Positions 8,409 through 19,358 of a stretch of 64,000 bases of DNA are shown here, one piece after another. The stretch is from the NCBI RefSeq assembly GCF_000613245.1, contig NZ_HG964937.1:1797935-1861934 (forward strand). Direction: 5' to 3'. This DNA is from Mycobacterium asiaticum DSM 44297. Lineage in GTDB: Bacteria; Actinomycetota; Actinomycetes; Mycobacteriales; Mycobacteriaceae. Each line of letters opens with the position of its first letter. Position 1 is the stretch's first letter. The translations under genes and the position numbers were made by a program. The notes beneath the pieces were generated by a model. That model worked only from the letters and a program-made list of their open reading frames with translations. It was not told where the DNA came from and did no database searches.

Positions 8409-9566
8409 ATGGCGGATGACTATGCACGACACGCCCTTTCGCAACTCGCCGCCTTTGAGGCCACTCACCCGGCCGTCCTGTCCGCCGCTCAGCACCTTGC
8501 GAGCGAACCGGTGCTTCGGGTGGCGGATCTGGGTGCCGCCGACGGGGTGAACTCGCACGGCCTCATCCGCGATCTCGCGGCGCTGCGCGACGGACGGCCG
8601 TTGAGCTACGCGCTCGTCGATCTTCCGACGAACAGTTGGAATGTCGCCGCCGGCCATTTGCAGGAAGCCTTTAGGCCGGTTTCGGATGGGAGCGGGGTCG
8701 TCGTAATCCCCGCGCAGGGTCAGACCGGACCTGGCGTTGCCGACGAAGGAACGGGCGCTCACTACACCGAGCCGGAAGCCCACGGCGAGGCTTGTCGACG
8801 AGCGTTCGATCGGGTCCCAACTGCGGCGACGGTCGTTTCTATGGCCGGAATTCCCTTGCATCAGGCGCCTTGCTTGCCGACAGGCACCGTGCACATCGCG
8901 GTGACCGGAACATGCATGCACTGGGTGCCCGACACCGCCGGTTTGCCGTCGAGTGGCTCGATCTTCCCGGGCTATCCCGATCATGTGGATAGCGAGGAGC
9001 GCCGCGCTTGGCGTGCTGCCGCGCAGCGGCATTGGCAGTGCCTGCTCGAAATGCGCGCCGCAGAGCTCGCGCCGGGCGGGTGGTTCGTCGCCGCCATCCC
9101 CGCCTCCCCCACACCATGCCCCGACAGGACCGGTCTGTACGCCGAGATCATCGCAGACATGAATCGGTTGCTTGCCGAGTGGCGCAACGCCGGCCGCATC
9201 GGCAGCGCCACCGTGGAGGCGGCTGTCGTTCCGGTCTGGTCGCGCACGCTCGACGAGTTCTGTGCTCCCTTCGAGGTGGGCGGCGGGCAGGTGGGCGGAC
9301 TGGCGCTCGAAAGCGCCGAACTGTTCCGTCTTGATAACCCCTATCGGCATGACGAGGCGGCGGTGTTTGCACGGGACTACGTCAAAAGCATCACCGCGTG
9401 GGGCGGGCCGCTGTTCTTGCGTGCGTTCGCGCGCGAAACCGGTATGCGCGCTGCCGATCTCCTCGCTGACTTTCTCGGCGAGCTTGAGGGTCGTGTGGCG
9501 GACGATCCGGAGCGGTATCGGTGGGATTATGTCGAGGCGTTGCTGATCTGCCGGAAGCGGGGCTAG
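8409..9566 (+). CDS. SABATH-family SAM-dependent carboxyl methyltransferase
   Basis: A 385-residue protein with the features of the SABATH family (plant salicylate, jasmonate and IAA carboxyl methyltransferases; also insect and bacterial members). The SAM-binding motif is VADLGAADGVNS, the segment TGTCMHWVPD corresponds to the plant SLHWLS substrate region, and WRAAAQRHWQCLLEMRAAEL followed by PGGWFV matches the conserved helix and strand. Such enzymes transfer a methyl group from SAM to the carboxylate of small acids. The acceptor here is unknown. It is transcribed alone, divergent from the cyclase-ATPase gene with 261 bp between them. The ribosome site is weak, so the exact start is less sure than the family. 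Confidence 0.85.
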   Translation: MADDYARHALSQLAAFEATHPAVLSAAQHLASEPVLRVADLGAADGVNSHGLIRDLAALRDGRPLSYALVDLPTNSWNVAAGHLQEAFRPVSDGSGVVVIPAQGQTGPGVADEGTGAHYTEPEAHGEACRRAFDRVPTAATVVSMAGIPLHQAPCLPTGTVHIAVTGTCMHWVPDTAGLPSSGSIFPGYPDHVDSEERRAWRAAAQRHWQCLLEMRAAELAPGGWFVAAIPASPTPCPDRTGLYAEIIADMNRLLAEWRNAGRIGSATVEAAVVPVWSRTLDEFCAPFEVGGGQVGGLALESAELFRLDNPYRHDEAAVFARDYVKSITAWGGPLFLRAFARETGMRAADLLADFLGELEGRVADDPERYRWDYVEALLICRKRG

Positions 9567-9865
9567 AGCGGCTTCAAATGCGTTTGAGATCGCGAAGGTT
9601 CGAGATGAGGACGTCGACATTGGGCATCCGAGAACAGCATGGCGGCGTTAGGCGTGCGGAGGCCACCTGGACGGTCGGCGTAGGAGATGTCGGCCGTGGA
9701 GGCGCTGGTGGACCGGGCGTTCGAGGGCCACGGCGCGGTGGTCGGCTGGTGGGGGTCGAGGCTACATTGGTGACGAGGGACACACCGATGATGAAACGTG
9801 AAGCGCGCGAAGCACCCGCCTGAATATCGAAAGTGCCATTGGCGCCCTAGCCCGAGGTTGCCGAT
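9567..9865. other. Intergenic gap before the hybrid-kinase operon
   Basis: About 300 bp between the methyltransferase stop and the kinase start. Open frames here have no recognisable motif, ribosome site or family resemblance. The promoter of the downstream two-gene signalling operon must lie here, but I see no convincing -35/-10 pair. A weak GAGG lies about ten bases before the kinase ATG. Confidence 0.5.
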
Positions 9866-12745
<2,880 letters not shown>

Positions 12746-12748
12746 CAG

Positions 12749-14704
12749 GTGAGCGAGCTGGACGCGACCATAGCGGCGCCGGTGTTCAACGTAGAGTCGG
12801 GCGAGCTGGAACGAGTCACGCTGGCCCGGCACCAGCTGAGTGCCGGCGTACATCGCCTCGCCGGTGACTGCGAGCGGTTGCTGGCCGACCTGCACCGCCC
12901 TGCTCACCACGCTTGGCGCGAGCACGCGGGGCACGCCCTGGTGCAGGCGCGCTATCTGGCCACGCTCCTCGTGCGGCCGCCCGGCGGCGGCCAGGTGACC
13001 GATGCGCGTGCGCTCGAGGAGCTTCAGTCCGCGCTGCGCGCGCCGCTCAAGGAAGTCGCGGACGCGCTGACCCGGCTGCTGACTATGATCCCGACCGACC
13101 TCGAGGAAGAGCTGGTACTGCAGGACGCGCGCGCCGCGCGGGAGGGCGCCGCCGCGCTGCTGGCCGCGGGCGGTTTCCGCGCCGGGGCGACGCAGGCGGT
13201 TAACGCAGCAGACGCTTCGGCCGAGCCGAAGGTGGCCGGCGCGGCGCGCGTACTAGTGGTGGACGACGATGAGCTGCTGCGCGAGCAACTGGCGATGGTG
13301 CTGGAGCGATTGGGCCACTCGGTGATCATGGCCGAGAACGGGCGCGCCGGACTGGAGGCGGCCGAGCGCGACGCCCCGGACCTGGTAATTACCGACCTGA
13401 ACATGCCAGGCATGGACGGCTTCGAGCTGCTCGAGCGACTCAAGGCCGACGCGCGCACCCAGCACATCCCGGTCATCGTGGTCTCGGGTGAGGGCGATGC
13501 CGCCAGCGTCGTGCGCTGCCTGGAGCGCGGCGCCGAGGACCACCTCACCAAGCCGTACGAGAGCGTGGTGCTCGCGGCGCGCATCCGCACGTCACTGGAG
13601 CGCAAACGGCTGCGCGATCTGGAGTTGGCGTACCTGCACCGGGTGGCCCGGCTCACTGCGGCGGCCGAAGCGGTCGAGGCGCAGACCTACGACCCGAAAC
13701 TGCTTGCCGACCTGCTGGCGCGACAGGACCAGCTGGGCCAGCTGGCGCGCGTGTTCGACCGCATGGTGCGAGGCATCCGCTCGCGCGAGGAACGGCTCCG
13801 GGCGCGGGTGCGCGGCCTGCGCCGCGAGATGGAGCAGTCCGGCGTGACCGCCGAGGGGGCCGCGTCCGGGCCTGCGGCGACGGACCAGGTCATCGCGGGC
13901 CGCTATCAGGTCCGCCGCGAGCTGGGCGTCGGCGGCATGGGCGCGGTGTACCTGGTCTACGACCGCGAGCTGGGTGAGGACGTAGCGCTCAAGATGCTGC
14001 ATCCGTCGTTGCTGGCCGAGGAACCGGTGGGGCTCGAGCGCCTGCGCACCGAGATGAAGCTGGCCCGCAAGATCTCCCACCCCAACGTGGTCCGCTCGCA
14101 CGACATCGGCGAGTGGGAAGGCACCCACTACATCACCATGGAGTTCATCCGCGGCGTGACCGTGTCCGACCTGATCAGAAAGCGCGGGCGGCTCACGGTC
14201 GAGTCCACACTGGCCATCGGCACGCAGCTGGCCGACGCGCTGGCAGTGGCCCACGACCAGGACATCGTGCACCGCGACATCAAGCCGACAAATCTGATGA
14301 TCGACGAAAGCGGCATGCTAAAGGTGGCGGACTTCGGCCTGGCCCGCACGGTGCAGCGCACCGAGGCGCTGACACAGGCCGGCTTCGTCGTCGGCACGGT
14401 GAACTACATGCCGCCGGAGCAGCTGATGGGCGGTGACCTGGACGCGCGCACCGATCTGTACGCGGTGGGCGTGGTGTTGTTCGAGTGCCTGACGGGCCGG
14501 CTGCCGTACCAGGCCACGAGCCCTGTGGCGATCCTCGCCGCTATGTTGGAGCAGAGAGCGCCGGACGTGTTGACTTTCGCCAACGACGTACCGCCCGTGC
14601 TGAGCACGGTGATCAGCCGCCTGCTGGAGCGTGAGCCAGAGAATCGCTTCGCTTCGGCGCGCGAACTGGCCGAGGCGCTGGCGCAGGTCCCGCCGACGGC
14701 CTGA
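12749..14704 (+). CDS. Response-regulator receiver fused to a Ser/Thr protein kinase
   Basis: A 651-residue soluble protein starting at GTG 12749, three bases after the hybrid kinase stop. Residues 1-165 are helical and unrecognised. A receiver domain follows (VLVVDDDELLREQL, phospho-acceptor D216 in LVITDLNMPGMDG, conserved Lys in HLTKPY), then a coiled-coil linker rich in Arg and Glu. From about residue 385 there is a complete Hanks-type kinase: glycine loop LGVGGMGAVY, K415 (VALKML), HRDIKPTN with D510, DFG with D528, and the APE-equivalent MPPEQL. No membrane helix or extracellular sensor exists, unlike typical mycobacterial Pkn proteins. The layout suggests that phosphorelay input to D216 controls Ser/Thr phosphorylation of cellular targets. 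Such receiver-kinase fusions are known mainly in myxobacteria and relatives. Confidence 0.95.
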   Translation: MSELDATIAAPVFNVESGELERVTLARHQLSAGVHRLAGDCERLLADLHRPAHHAWREHAGHALVQARYLATLLVRPPGGGQVTDARALEELQSALRAPLKEVADALTRLLTMIPTDLEEELVLQDARAAREGAAALLAAGGFRAGATQAVNAADASAEPKVAGAARVLVVDDDELLREQLAMVLERLGHSVIMAENGRAGLEAAERDAPDLVITDLNMPGMDGFELLERLKADARTQHIPVIVVSGEGDAASVVRCLERGAEDHLTKPYESVVLAARIRTSLERKRLRDLELAYLHRVARLTAAAEAVEAQTYDPKLLADLLARQDQLGQLARVFDRMVRGIRSREERLRARVRGLRREMEQSGVTAEGAASGPAATDQVIAGRYQVRRELGVGGMGAVYLVYDRELGEDVALKMLHPSLLAEEPVGLERLRTEMKLARKISHPNVVRSHDIGEWEGTHYITMEFIRGVTVSDLIRKRGRLTVESTLAIGTQLADALAVAHDQDIVHRDIKPTNLMIDESGMLKVADFGLARTVQRTEALTQAGFVVGTVNYMPPEQLMGGDLDARTDLYAVGVVLFECLTGRLPYQATSPVAILAAMLEQRAPDVLTFANDVPPVLSTVISRLLEREPENRFASARELAEALAQVPPTA

Positions 14705-15115
14705 GCCCGACGCGACCGCTGCGCGGCTATTCGAGGAAACCTCTCACAACATGCTGCTGCCCGCTTCGTGCGGCTCGTTGCGACGGCAATAGAGAGTTCG
14801 GCGTGGCGGCGGATGCAGTTTATTCGCGCCGCTGGCATACGGATTGGCATGCGCCCCAGTTTCTTAACGAGAAAGGCCGGTACCGGATCGTCGGGCAGTC
14901 TGGCGCGAGACGGAGCCACAGAACGGCTTGACCAACTGCCCCTCGCAGCGGCGCGGACACGAGGCGACAATCCGTATGACCACGGTACGTGGCACAGGCG
15001 TTTAACTGCGAATATACGGTCTATGTTGACGAGCTCAGGGCTATGGTCATACATTTTGGATATAGTTGTCCGTGACTCGGCCCGTCGGGCCTTCAATCGA
15101 ATGTGAGATATCGCG
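14705..15115. other. 411-bp AT-richer gap between the kinase operon and the P450
   Basis: This stretch is visibly poorer in G+C than either neighbour. Open frames in it lack ribosome sites and motifs and are not supported. The right end holds a plausible promoter for the P450 gene and a short palindrome, listed separately. The change of composition here marks a boundary between the signalling operon and the P450/TetR pair. Confidence 0.5.
15026..15091 (+). promoter_or_regulatory. Putative promoter and palindrome upstream of the P450 gene
   Basis: TTGACG at 15026-15031 and TACATT at 15050-15055 are separated by 18 bp, a good SigA-like spacing, which would start transcription about 50 bp before the P450 ATG. 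Inside that leader lies a perfect palindrome GGCCCG-T-CGGGCC (15079-15091). It may be an operator for the TetR regulator encoded downstream, or a leader hairpin. The assignment rests on pattern alone. Confidence 0.35.
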
Positions 15116-16369
15116 ATGAACGTAAGTAGCGCCGCTCCCAACGTCTTCGAAGCTGGCCTGCCCACGTTCAGCTACGACTTCACCGCCACTCCGCAGGACA
15201 TCCTGGAAGACGTGCGAACTGCGCAGTCGCGTGCACCCATCGCCATTGGTCCTCTCGGTCCCGAGATACTTTCCTACGGCCTGGCGCGGGATATGCTGCG
15301 CGACAGCAGATTCAGGCTGCCACCTGGGTTGTCGCTAGCAGCGCAGGGCGTCACCTCAGGCCCCCTGTACGACAAGCTGATGAGCAGCCTCCTGGGCCTC
15401 GATGGTCCCCCACATACTCGCTTACGCAAACTGGTGTCGAGGGCGTTCACTCCGCGCGCTACGTCACCTCTACAGGACACGATTCATGAGGTGGTAAACG
15501 CACTGATCGATCAAGTAGTAGAGGTCGGTCGCTGCGACGTCGTGACCGACATCGCGCGGCCCTATCCCACCCCGATCATGTGTGCGCTGATCGGTGCGCC
15601 TCGAGAAGACTGGCATCTTTTCGCACAGTGGACCGACGAAATCTTCAAGGCTTTCAACATTCAGCCCGACGCCGATTTCGATGAAGCCACGATCATGCGG
15701 TCGTGGAACGAACTGGACGCCTACGTCGATGACATGGTCGCCGCACGCCGAAGTCACCTGACTGATGATCTGCTGTCTGAGCTCATTCGCGCCGAAAGCG
15801 AGGGCGACCGGCTCAATCTCGACGAACTGCGCATGCTGGTGGCTGGCTTCCTGATGGCGGGGACGGACACCACCCGACACCAGCTTGCCGCCTCGGTGCA
15901 GGTGCTGTGCGAGCATCCGGATCAATGGGCGAGGCTGGGCCACCAGCCAGAGCTTGCGATGCAGGCGGTCGAGGAGACCATGCGGCACTCGCCGGCGGTC
16001 TGCATCGCGGTGCGAGCCGCTAGCGAGGATGCCGAATTTGGTGGGTACACGTTCCCGGCGGGCACCTTTGTAGTCGTGAACACCTTTGCAGCCAACCGTG
16101 ATCCAGCGATCTATGAGAATGCAGATCGGTTCGACATCGCGCGCAAGGACGTGCCCGCGATTCTGACTTTCGGTGGTGGTGCGCACTACTGCCTAGGCGC
16201 GAACCTCGCACGCCGGGAACTGGCGGAAGCACTCACAATCCTCACCCGACGCCTCACCGCACCCCACCGCATCGCTCCTGCGCCGTGGAAATCCCTGCTC
16301 GGTATGACCGGCCCGACGACACTTGAGATCGAGTTCGACAGCGAAATGCTTGTGGCAGCGGATGCGTAG
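15116..16369 (+). CDS. Cytochrome P450 monooxygenase
   Basis: A 417-residue soluble bacterial P450. Seen: the I-helix oxygen-activation motif AGTDTTR, the K-helix ETMR (ExxR), and the heme-ligand loop FGGGAHYCLGAN with proximal C359. Length and motif spacing are normal, so the enzyme should be active; it needs a ferredoxin and reductase encoded elsewhere. The G+C content is lower than in flanking genes, suggesting separate acquisition. The 3' end overlaps the TetR start (ATG 16362), so the two are co-transcribed and probably form a self-regulated cassette. CYP family and substrate cannot be stated from sequence alone. Confidence 0.93.
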   Translation: MNVSSAAPNVFEAGLPTFSYDFTATPQDILEDVRTAQSRAPIAIGPLGPEILSYGLARDMLRDSRFRLPPGLSLAAQGVTSGPLYDKLMSSLLGLDGPPHTRLRKLVSRAFTPRATSPLQDTIHEVVNALIDQVVEVGRCDVVTDIARPYPTPIMCALIGAPREDWHLFAQWTDEIFKAFNIQPDADFDEATIMRSWNELDAYVDDMVAARRSHLTDDLLSELIRAESEGDRLNLDELRMLVAGFLMAGTDTTRHQLAASVQVLCEHPDQWARLGHQPELAMQAVEETMRHSPAVCIAVRAASEDAEFGGYTFPAGTFVVVNTFAANRDPAIYENADRFDIARKDVPAILTFGGGAHYCLGANLARRELAEALTILTRRLTAPHRIAPAPWKSLLGMTGPTTLEIEFDSEMLVAADA

Positions 16370-17045
16370 TCGCGGCTGGGCGGGTGTCACACCCGCCTCG
16401 GACGAAGAGGCAATCGGCCGCATTCTGGATGCGGTAGACGACGTGATCGCTGAACACGGGTCGGCGATAAAGCTTGCCGACGTCGCCCGAAGGCTCGGAG
16501 TCACTCGTCAGACGGTATACCGGTACTTTCCCAACGCCGACGCGCTCCTGATGGCCAGTGCAATGCGTGCGGTCAACGGATTCATCGACCAGGCTGTAGG
16601 CCACGTCAGCGGTCTGAACGACCCGGTCACTGCAGTCGTCGAAATAATCTCGTTCGCAGTCGAGAACCTCACCGGCGATCCACAGTTGGAGAGCTTGCTT
16701 ACCCAGGCACCTGAGGACGGAGCTACCATCTCGCTCACCTCCGACACAGCGATCGTTTTCTGCTTGTCGGGCTTCCGCCGCCTCGATGTCGATTGGGAGC
16801 TTCACGGCTTCGACACCGCTTCGCTCCGTGAGCTTGCCGAAATGACCTTGCGCACAGTGCATTCTCTGCTGACCGATCCCGGGCAGCAGCACCGCGACGC
16901 AAGCGCACTACGCCGCTTTATTGCGCGATGGCTCGGTCCAGCGATCCTCTATCCACGGATGACGTCGTTGCCGGTCCACGAACGGCACGCATCACCGGAT
17001 CGGCACATCGAAGCAGAAGGACGCACCTCGCGTCGACTGCGGTAA
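16362..17045 (+). CDS. TetR-family transcriptional regulator
   Basis: A 227-residue regulator with the TetR helix-turn-helix at about residues 30-65 (KLADVARRLGVTRQTVYRYF). The frame is open from 16323, but the ATG at 16362 is chosen: it overlaps the P450 stop by eight bases and begins shortly before the DNA-binding domain. The C-terminal ligand-binding half is not assignable. It likely controls the P450 upstream, probably through the leader palindrome. The last 40 residues are Arg/His-rich and unlike a TetR C-terminus, so the tail may be an extension read into neighbouring decayed DNA. Confidence 0.85.
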   Translation: MRSRGWAGVTPASDEEAIGRILDAVDDVIAEHGSAIKLADVARRLGVTRQTVYRYFPNADALLMASAMRAVNGFIDQAVGHVSGLNDPVTAVVEIISFAVENLTGDPQLESLLTQAPEDGATISLTSDTAIVFCLSGFRRLDVDWELHGFDTASLRELAEMTLRTVHSLLTDPGQQHRDASALRRFIARWLGPAILYPRMTSLPVHERHASPDRHIEAEGRTSRRLR

Positions 17046-17049
17046 GAAC

Positions 17050-17456
17050 GGCAAACCTTCGGAGTGCGTGCCGGCGCATCCCGCTGACGGCCGGCCTCGT
17101 CGCCGAGCCGAAGGCACATCGCAAGGAGCAGGTCGCCGAGCGGCTGCACGCCCGCGACCAGCGGGCCGACACTGGGACAGTGTTCGCCACGGATGCTGGC
17201 GGATGGGTCGACCCGCGCAACCTGCTGCGCACCGTCGGGATTGCCCGCCGAGAAGGCCGGCATCGCCGACGTCGGCGCACAGACGTTGCGCCATTCGGCA
17301 GCCGTCGGCTGGCTTGAATCAGGCGTGCATATTAAGGCTGCGGCCGACCTACTCGGGCACGCATCGATCAGCATCACCGGTGACCTTTACGGGCACGCCA
17401 GCGATGATGCCGCACGGGCCGCAGTCAACGGGGTCGGGGATGCGCTCGGATTGTAA
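17050..17456 (+). pseudogene. Decayed tyrosine recombinase (phage/island integrase) remnant
   Basis: The 3' half of a phage-type integrase survives in two frames. Up to about 17240 one frame reads HRKEQVAERLHARD then TGTVFATDAGGWVDPRNLLR, typical of the middle of actinophage integrases. From about 17235 another frame continues as AEKAGIADVG, TLRHSAAVGWLESGVHIKA, LLGHASISITGDLYGH, with the catalytic RH and the C-terminal nucleophile Tyr, and stops at 17456. A frameshift at about 17235-17250 and the missing N-terminal half make it non-functional. It points toward the tRNA-Pro gene, whose 3' end is 80 bp further on. That is the usual position of an integrase beside its attachment site. Confidence 0.8.
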
Positions 17457-17536
17457 TGGCGGTATGCAAAGGCGGTACAGCGTAAACAGGCGGCTCTCGA
17501 ACCTCGGAAACCGCCTCTGAACTGCATGTTTTCTAG

Positions 17537-17610
17537 TCGGGCTGACAGGATTTGAACCTGCGACCACTTGACCCCCAGTCAAGTGCGCTACCAAACTGCG
17601 CCACAGCCCG
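17537..17610 (-). tRNA. tRNA-Pro (anticodon GGG)
   Basis: On the minus strand the sequence folds as a complete tRNA: 7-bp acceptor stem CGGGCTG/CAGCCCG, a D-arm, an anticodon stem CTTGA/TCAAG with loop CTGGGGG (anticodon GGG), and a T-arm GCAGG-TTCAAAT-CCTGT, with discriminator base A at 17537. CCA is not encoded. The integrase remnant next to its 3' end marks it as a likely former attachment site for a mobile element. Confidence 0.95.
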
Positions 17611-17687
17611 GCGCCGCCGGCATCAACCGGCAGCAGGTCGACAGCCTACCGCAGCCACCCCCCACCGCTATCACGGCACCACCGGCC

Positions 17688-19292
17688 TCAGAGGCTGCTG
17701 AGGTCATCCATGATCGACTGCACCGCGGATATCAGCACCAGGGCTTCGAATCCGCCCGCGATCGAGAACAGGGCAGCATCGGCAGCGATCGGCCGGCCGA
17801 TCGCGTTGACCAGCCCGATCGGGTCCCCCGTGGCGGCCTGCGCCAGCCCTTCGCCGAACAGCTGCAGGTTGTAGGCCGGCACCGACGTCAGCGCCGCGGT
17901 CGCGAAGTCCGCCGTGGGCAGCAGCACCGAGTAGCCGGTTGATATCGCACTGGCCAGGGTGTTGACCGAGTTGACTGGGTTCGCCACCAGGCGCGCGATC
18001 CAGTCAGGCGAGGGCAACGGCACCGACGACACGACATCCACCAGGTCCGACGGCGACGCCTGGGACGCCATGAAGGCGATGTCGTTGGCGAAGGCGTTGA
18101 CGCCCTGCTGAGTGCCCACGGCCAGGCGGGCGGAGACGTCGACGGGGTCAACCGGCGGAAACAGTCCGAACGGCGTGTGCACGTTCGGTGGCCCGGTCGA
18201 CCAGCCCTGATCGGGACTGCCGTAACCCAGGTTTACGAGGATCCGAAGATTCGGTTCGACCAGATCTGCCAGCGGCGTACCGATCAGCGGCAGCGCCCGC
18301 AGTCCTTGCGTCAGCGGCAGTTGCGGGTTGGGGATCATGTAATAGTCGGTCGTGGTGGGGCCGACCGTGTTGGTCAGATGGATAGCCGAATCAATCTGTG
18401 CCGGTGTGAGATTCGCATAGGTGCCGTGCACGTAGTAGATGCCGGCAAGGGCATTGAGGTCGGCCAGGATGTTCAGCGGGTATTGCGGGAAGTCGGCAAA
18501 ACCGTCGTACTCGATGGTGTAGATGTTCGTCTCGAAGCTATTGGCAGGTGTCGCGCCGTAGAAGGTGAATCCCAGGCTCGGCATCTCCAATCCGGGGAAG
18601 CGGGCCAGCAGACCCCCGTTGGGATTCATGGGATTCCCGAGCAGCGTGAAAACGATCGGAAGCGCGCTCGGCGTGCCGCTGGGGTTGAGCGCCATCATTT
18701 CCAGCGAGGAGATGATGGAGCTCTGGGAGAACCCCAACACCGCAACGTTGTTTCCCGTCGCGAGTTGCTGCTTGATGGCGGTGTCCAGTATTTGCACACC
18801 TTCGGACACCGACACGTTCGGCACCAGGTCCTTGATGCCGGTGAGTGGATAAAACGCTTCCGGGGTGAACAGCGACACCGCGTTGGCGACCGTGAAAGCC
18901 GGGAAGTGGGGCGTAATATATTTCGAGACAACGGCATTCACGTAACTCAGTGGAGGTATCGGATTGCCACTGCCGCCCATCACGAGCGTGACGTCGGTTG
19001 CTGCGGCCGCGTTGCCGGTCTCCGCCGCCAGATAGGCGCTTTCCGCGGCGGCCACCGCACGAGCGAACTCCTGGTGGAATGCGGCCGCCTGACCAACAAC
19101 TGCCTGGCATTCCTGAGCGAAGCCGTTGAACAGCGCAGCCGTGGCCACCGACACCTCGTCCAGGGCCGCGGCCACCACGCCGGTGGTACGTCCCGACGCG
19201 GCCGAGGTCGCCTCGGCAACGGCCGAGCCGATCCCGGAAAGATCCGCTGCTGCCGCAGCCAGCACCTGCGGCTGGGTGGTCAGGTAGGTAAT
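17688..19292 (-). CDS. PE family protein with PE-PPE (alpha/beta hydrolase) domain
   Basis: An approximately 534-residue protein. The first 95 residues are a PE domain; the rest is the PE-PPE serine-hydrolase domain, with nucleophile elbow GFSQSS and preceding VMGGSGNPIP. PE proteins are exported through type VII (ESX) systems, and PE-PPE domains of this type act as esterases or lipases in relatives. The first in-frame GTG is at 19265, but the conserved start of the PE domain (TYLTTQPQ) lies upstream of it. Homology places the first residue at codon ATT 19292-19290, with GAGGA seven bases ahead. So an ATT start, or a mutated ATG, is inferred. No PPE partner is adjacent; it lies between the tRNA and der. 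Confidence 0.88.
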   Translation of the reverse strand: MTYLTTQPQVLAAAAADLSGIGSAVAEATSAASGRTTGVVAAALDEVSVATAALFNGFAQECQAVVGQAAAFHQEFARAVAAAESAYLAAETGNAAAATDVTLVMGGSGNPIPPLSYVNAVVSKYITPHFPAFTVANAVSLFTPEAFYPLTGIKDLVPNVSVSEGVQILDTAIKQQLATGNNVAVLGFSQSSIISSLEMMALNPSGTPSALPIVFTLLGNPMNPNGGLLARFPGLEMPSLGFTFYGATPANSFETNIYTIEYDGFADFPQYPLNILADLNALAGIYYVHGTYANLTPAQIDSAIHLTNTVGPTTTDYYMIPNPQLPLTQGLRALPLIGTPLADLVEPNLRILVNLGYGSPDQGWSTGPPNVHTPFGLFPPVDPVDVSARLAVGTQQGVNAFANDIAFMASQASPSDLVDVVSSVPLPSPDWIARLVANPVNSVNTLASAISTGYSVLLPTADFATAALTSVPAYNLQLFGEGLAQAATGDPIGLVNAIGRPIAADAALFSIAGGFEALVLISAVQSIMDDLSSL

Positions 19293-19358
19293 CGGCCAGT
19301 CCTCACACTTTGATCCTGCTGGTCAGCGTAGAGGCGACCGCGCCTGCTTGTCTTAGGT

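Noticed and set aside
8385-9620. 411-codon minus-strand frame opposite the SABATH gene
   Set aside because: No recognisable domain; the + strand frame has SAM-binding and family motifs.
14768-15106. Open frame of 112 codons between the kinase operon and the P450
   Set aside because: No motif, no ribosome site, AT-richer DNA, and it spans the likely P450 promoter.
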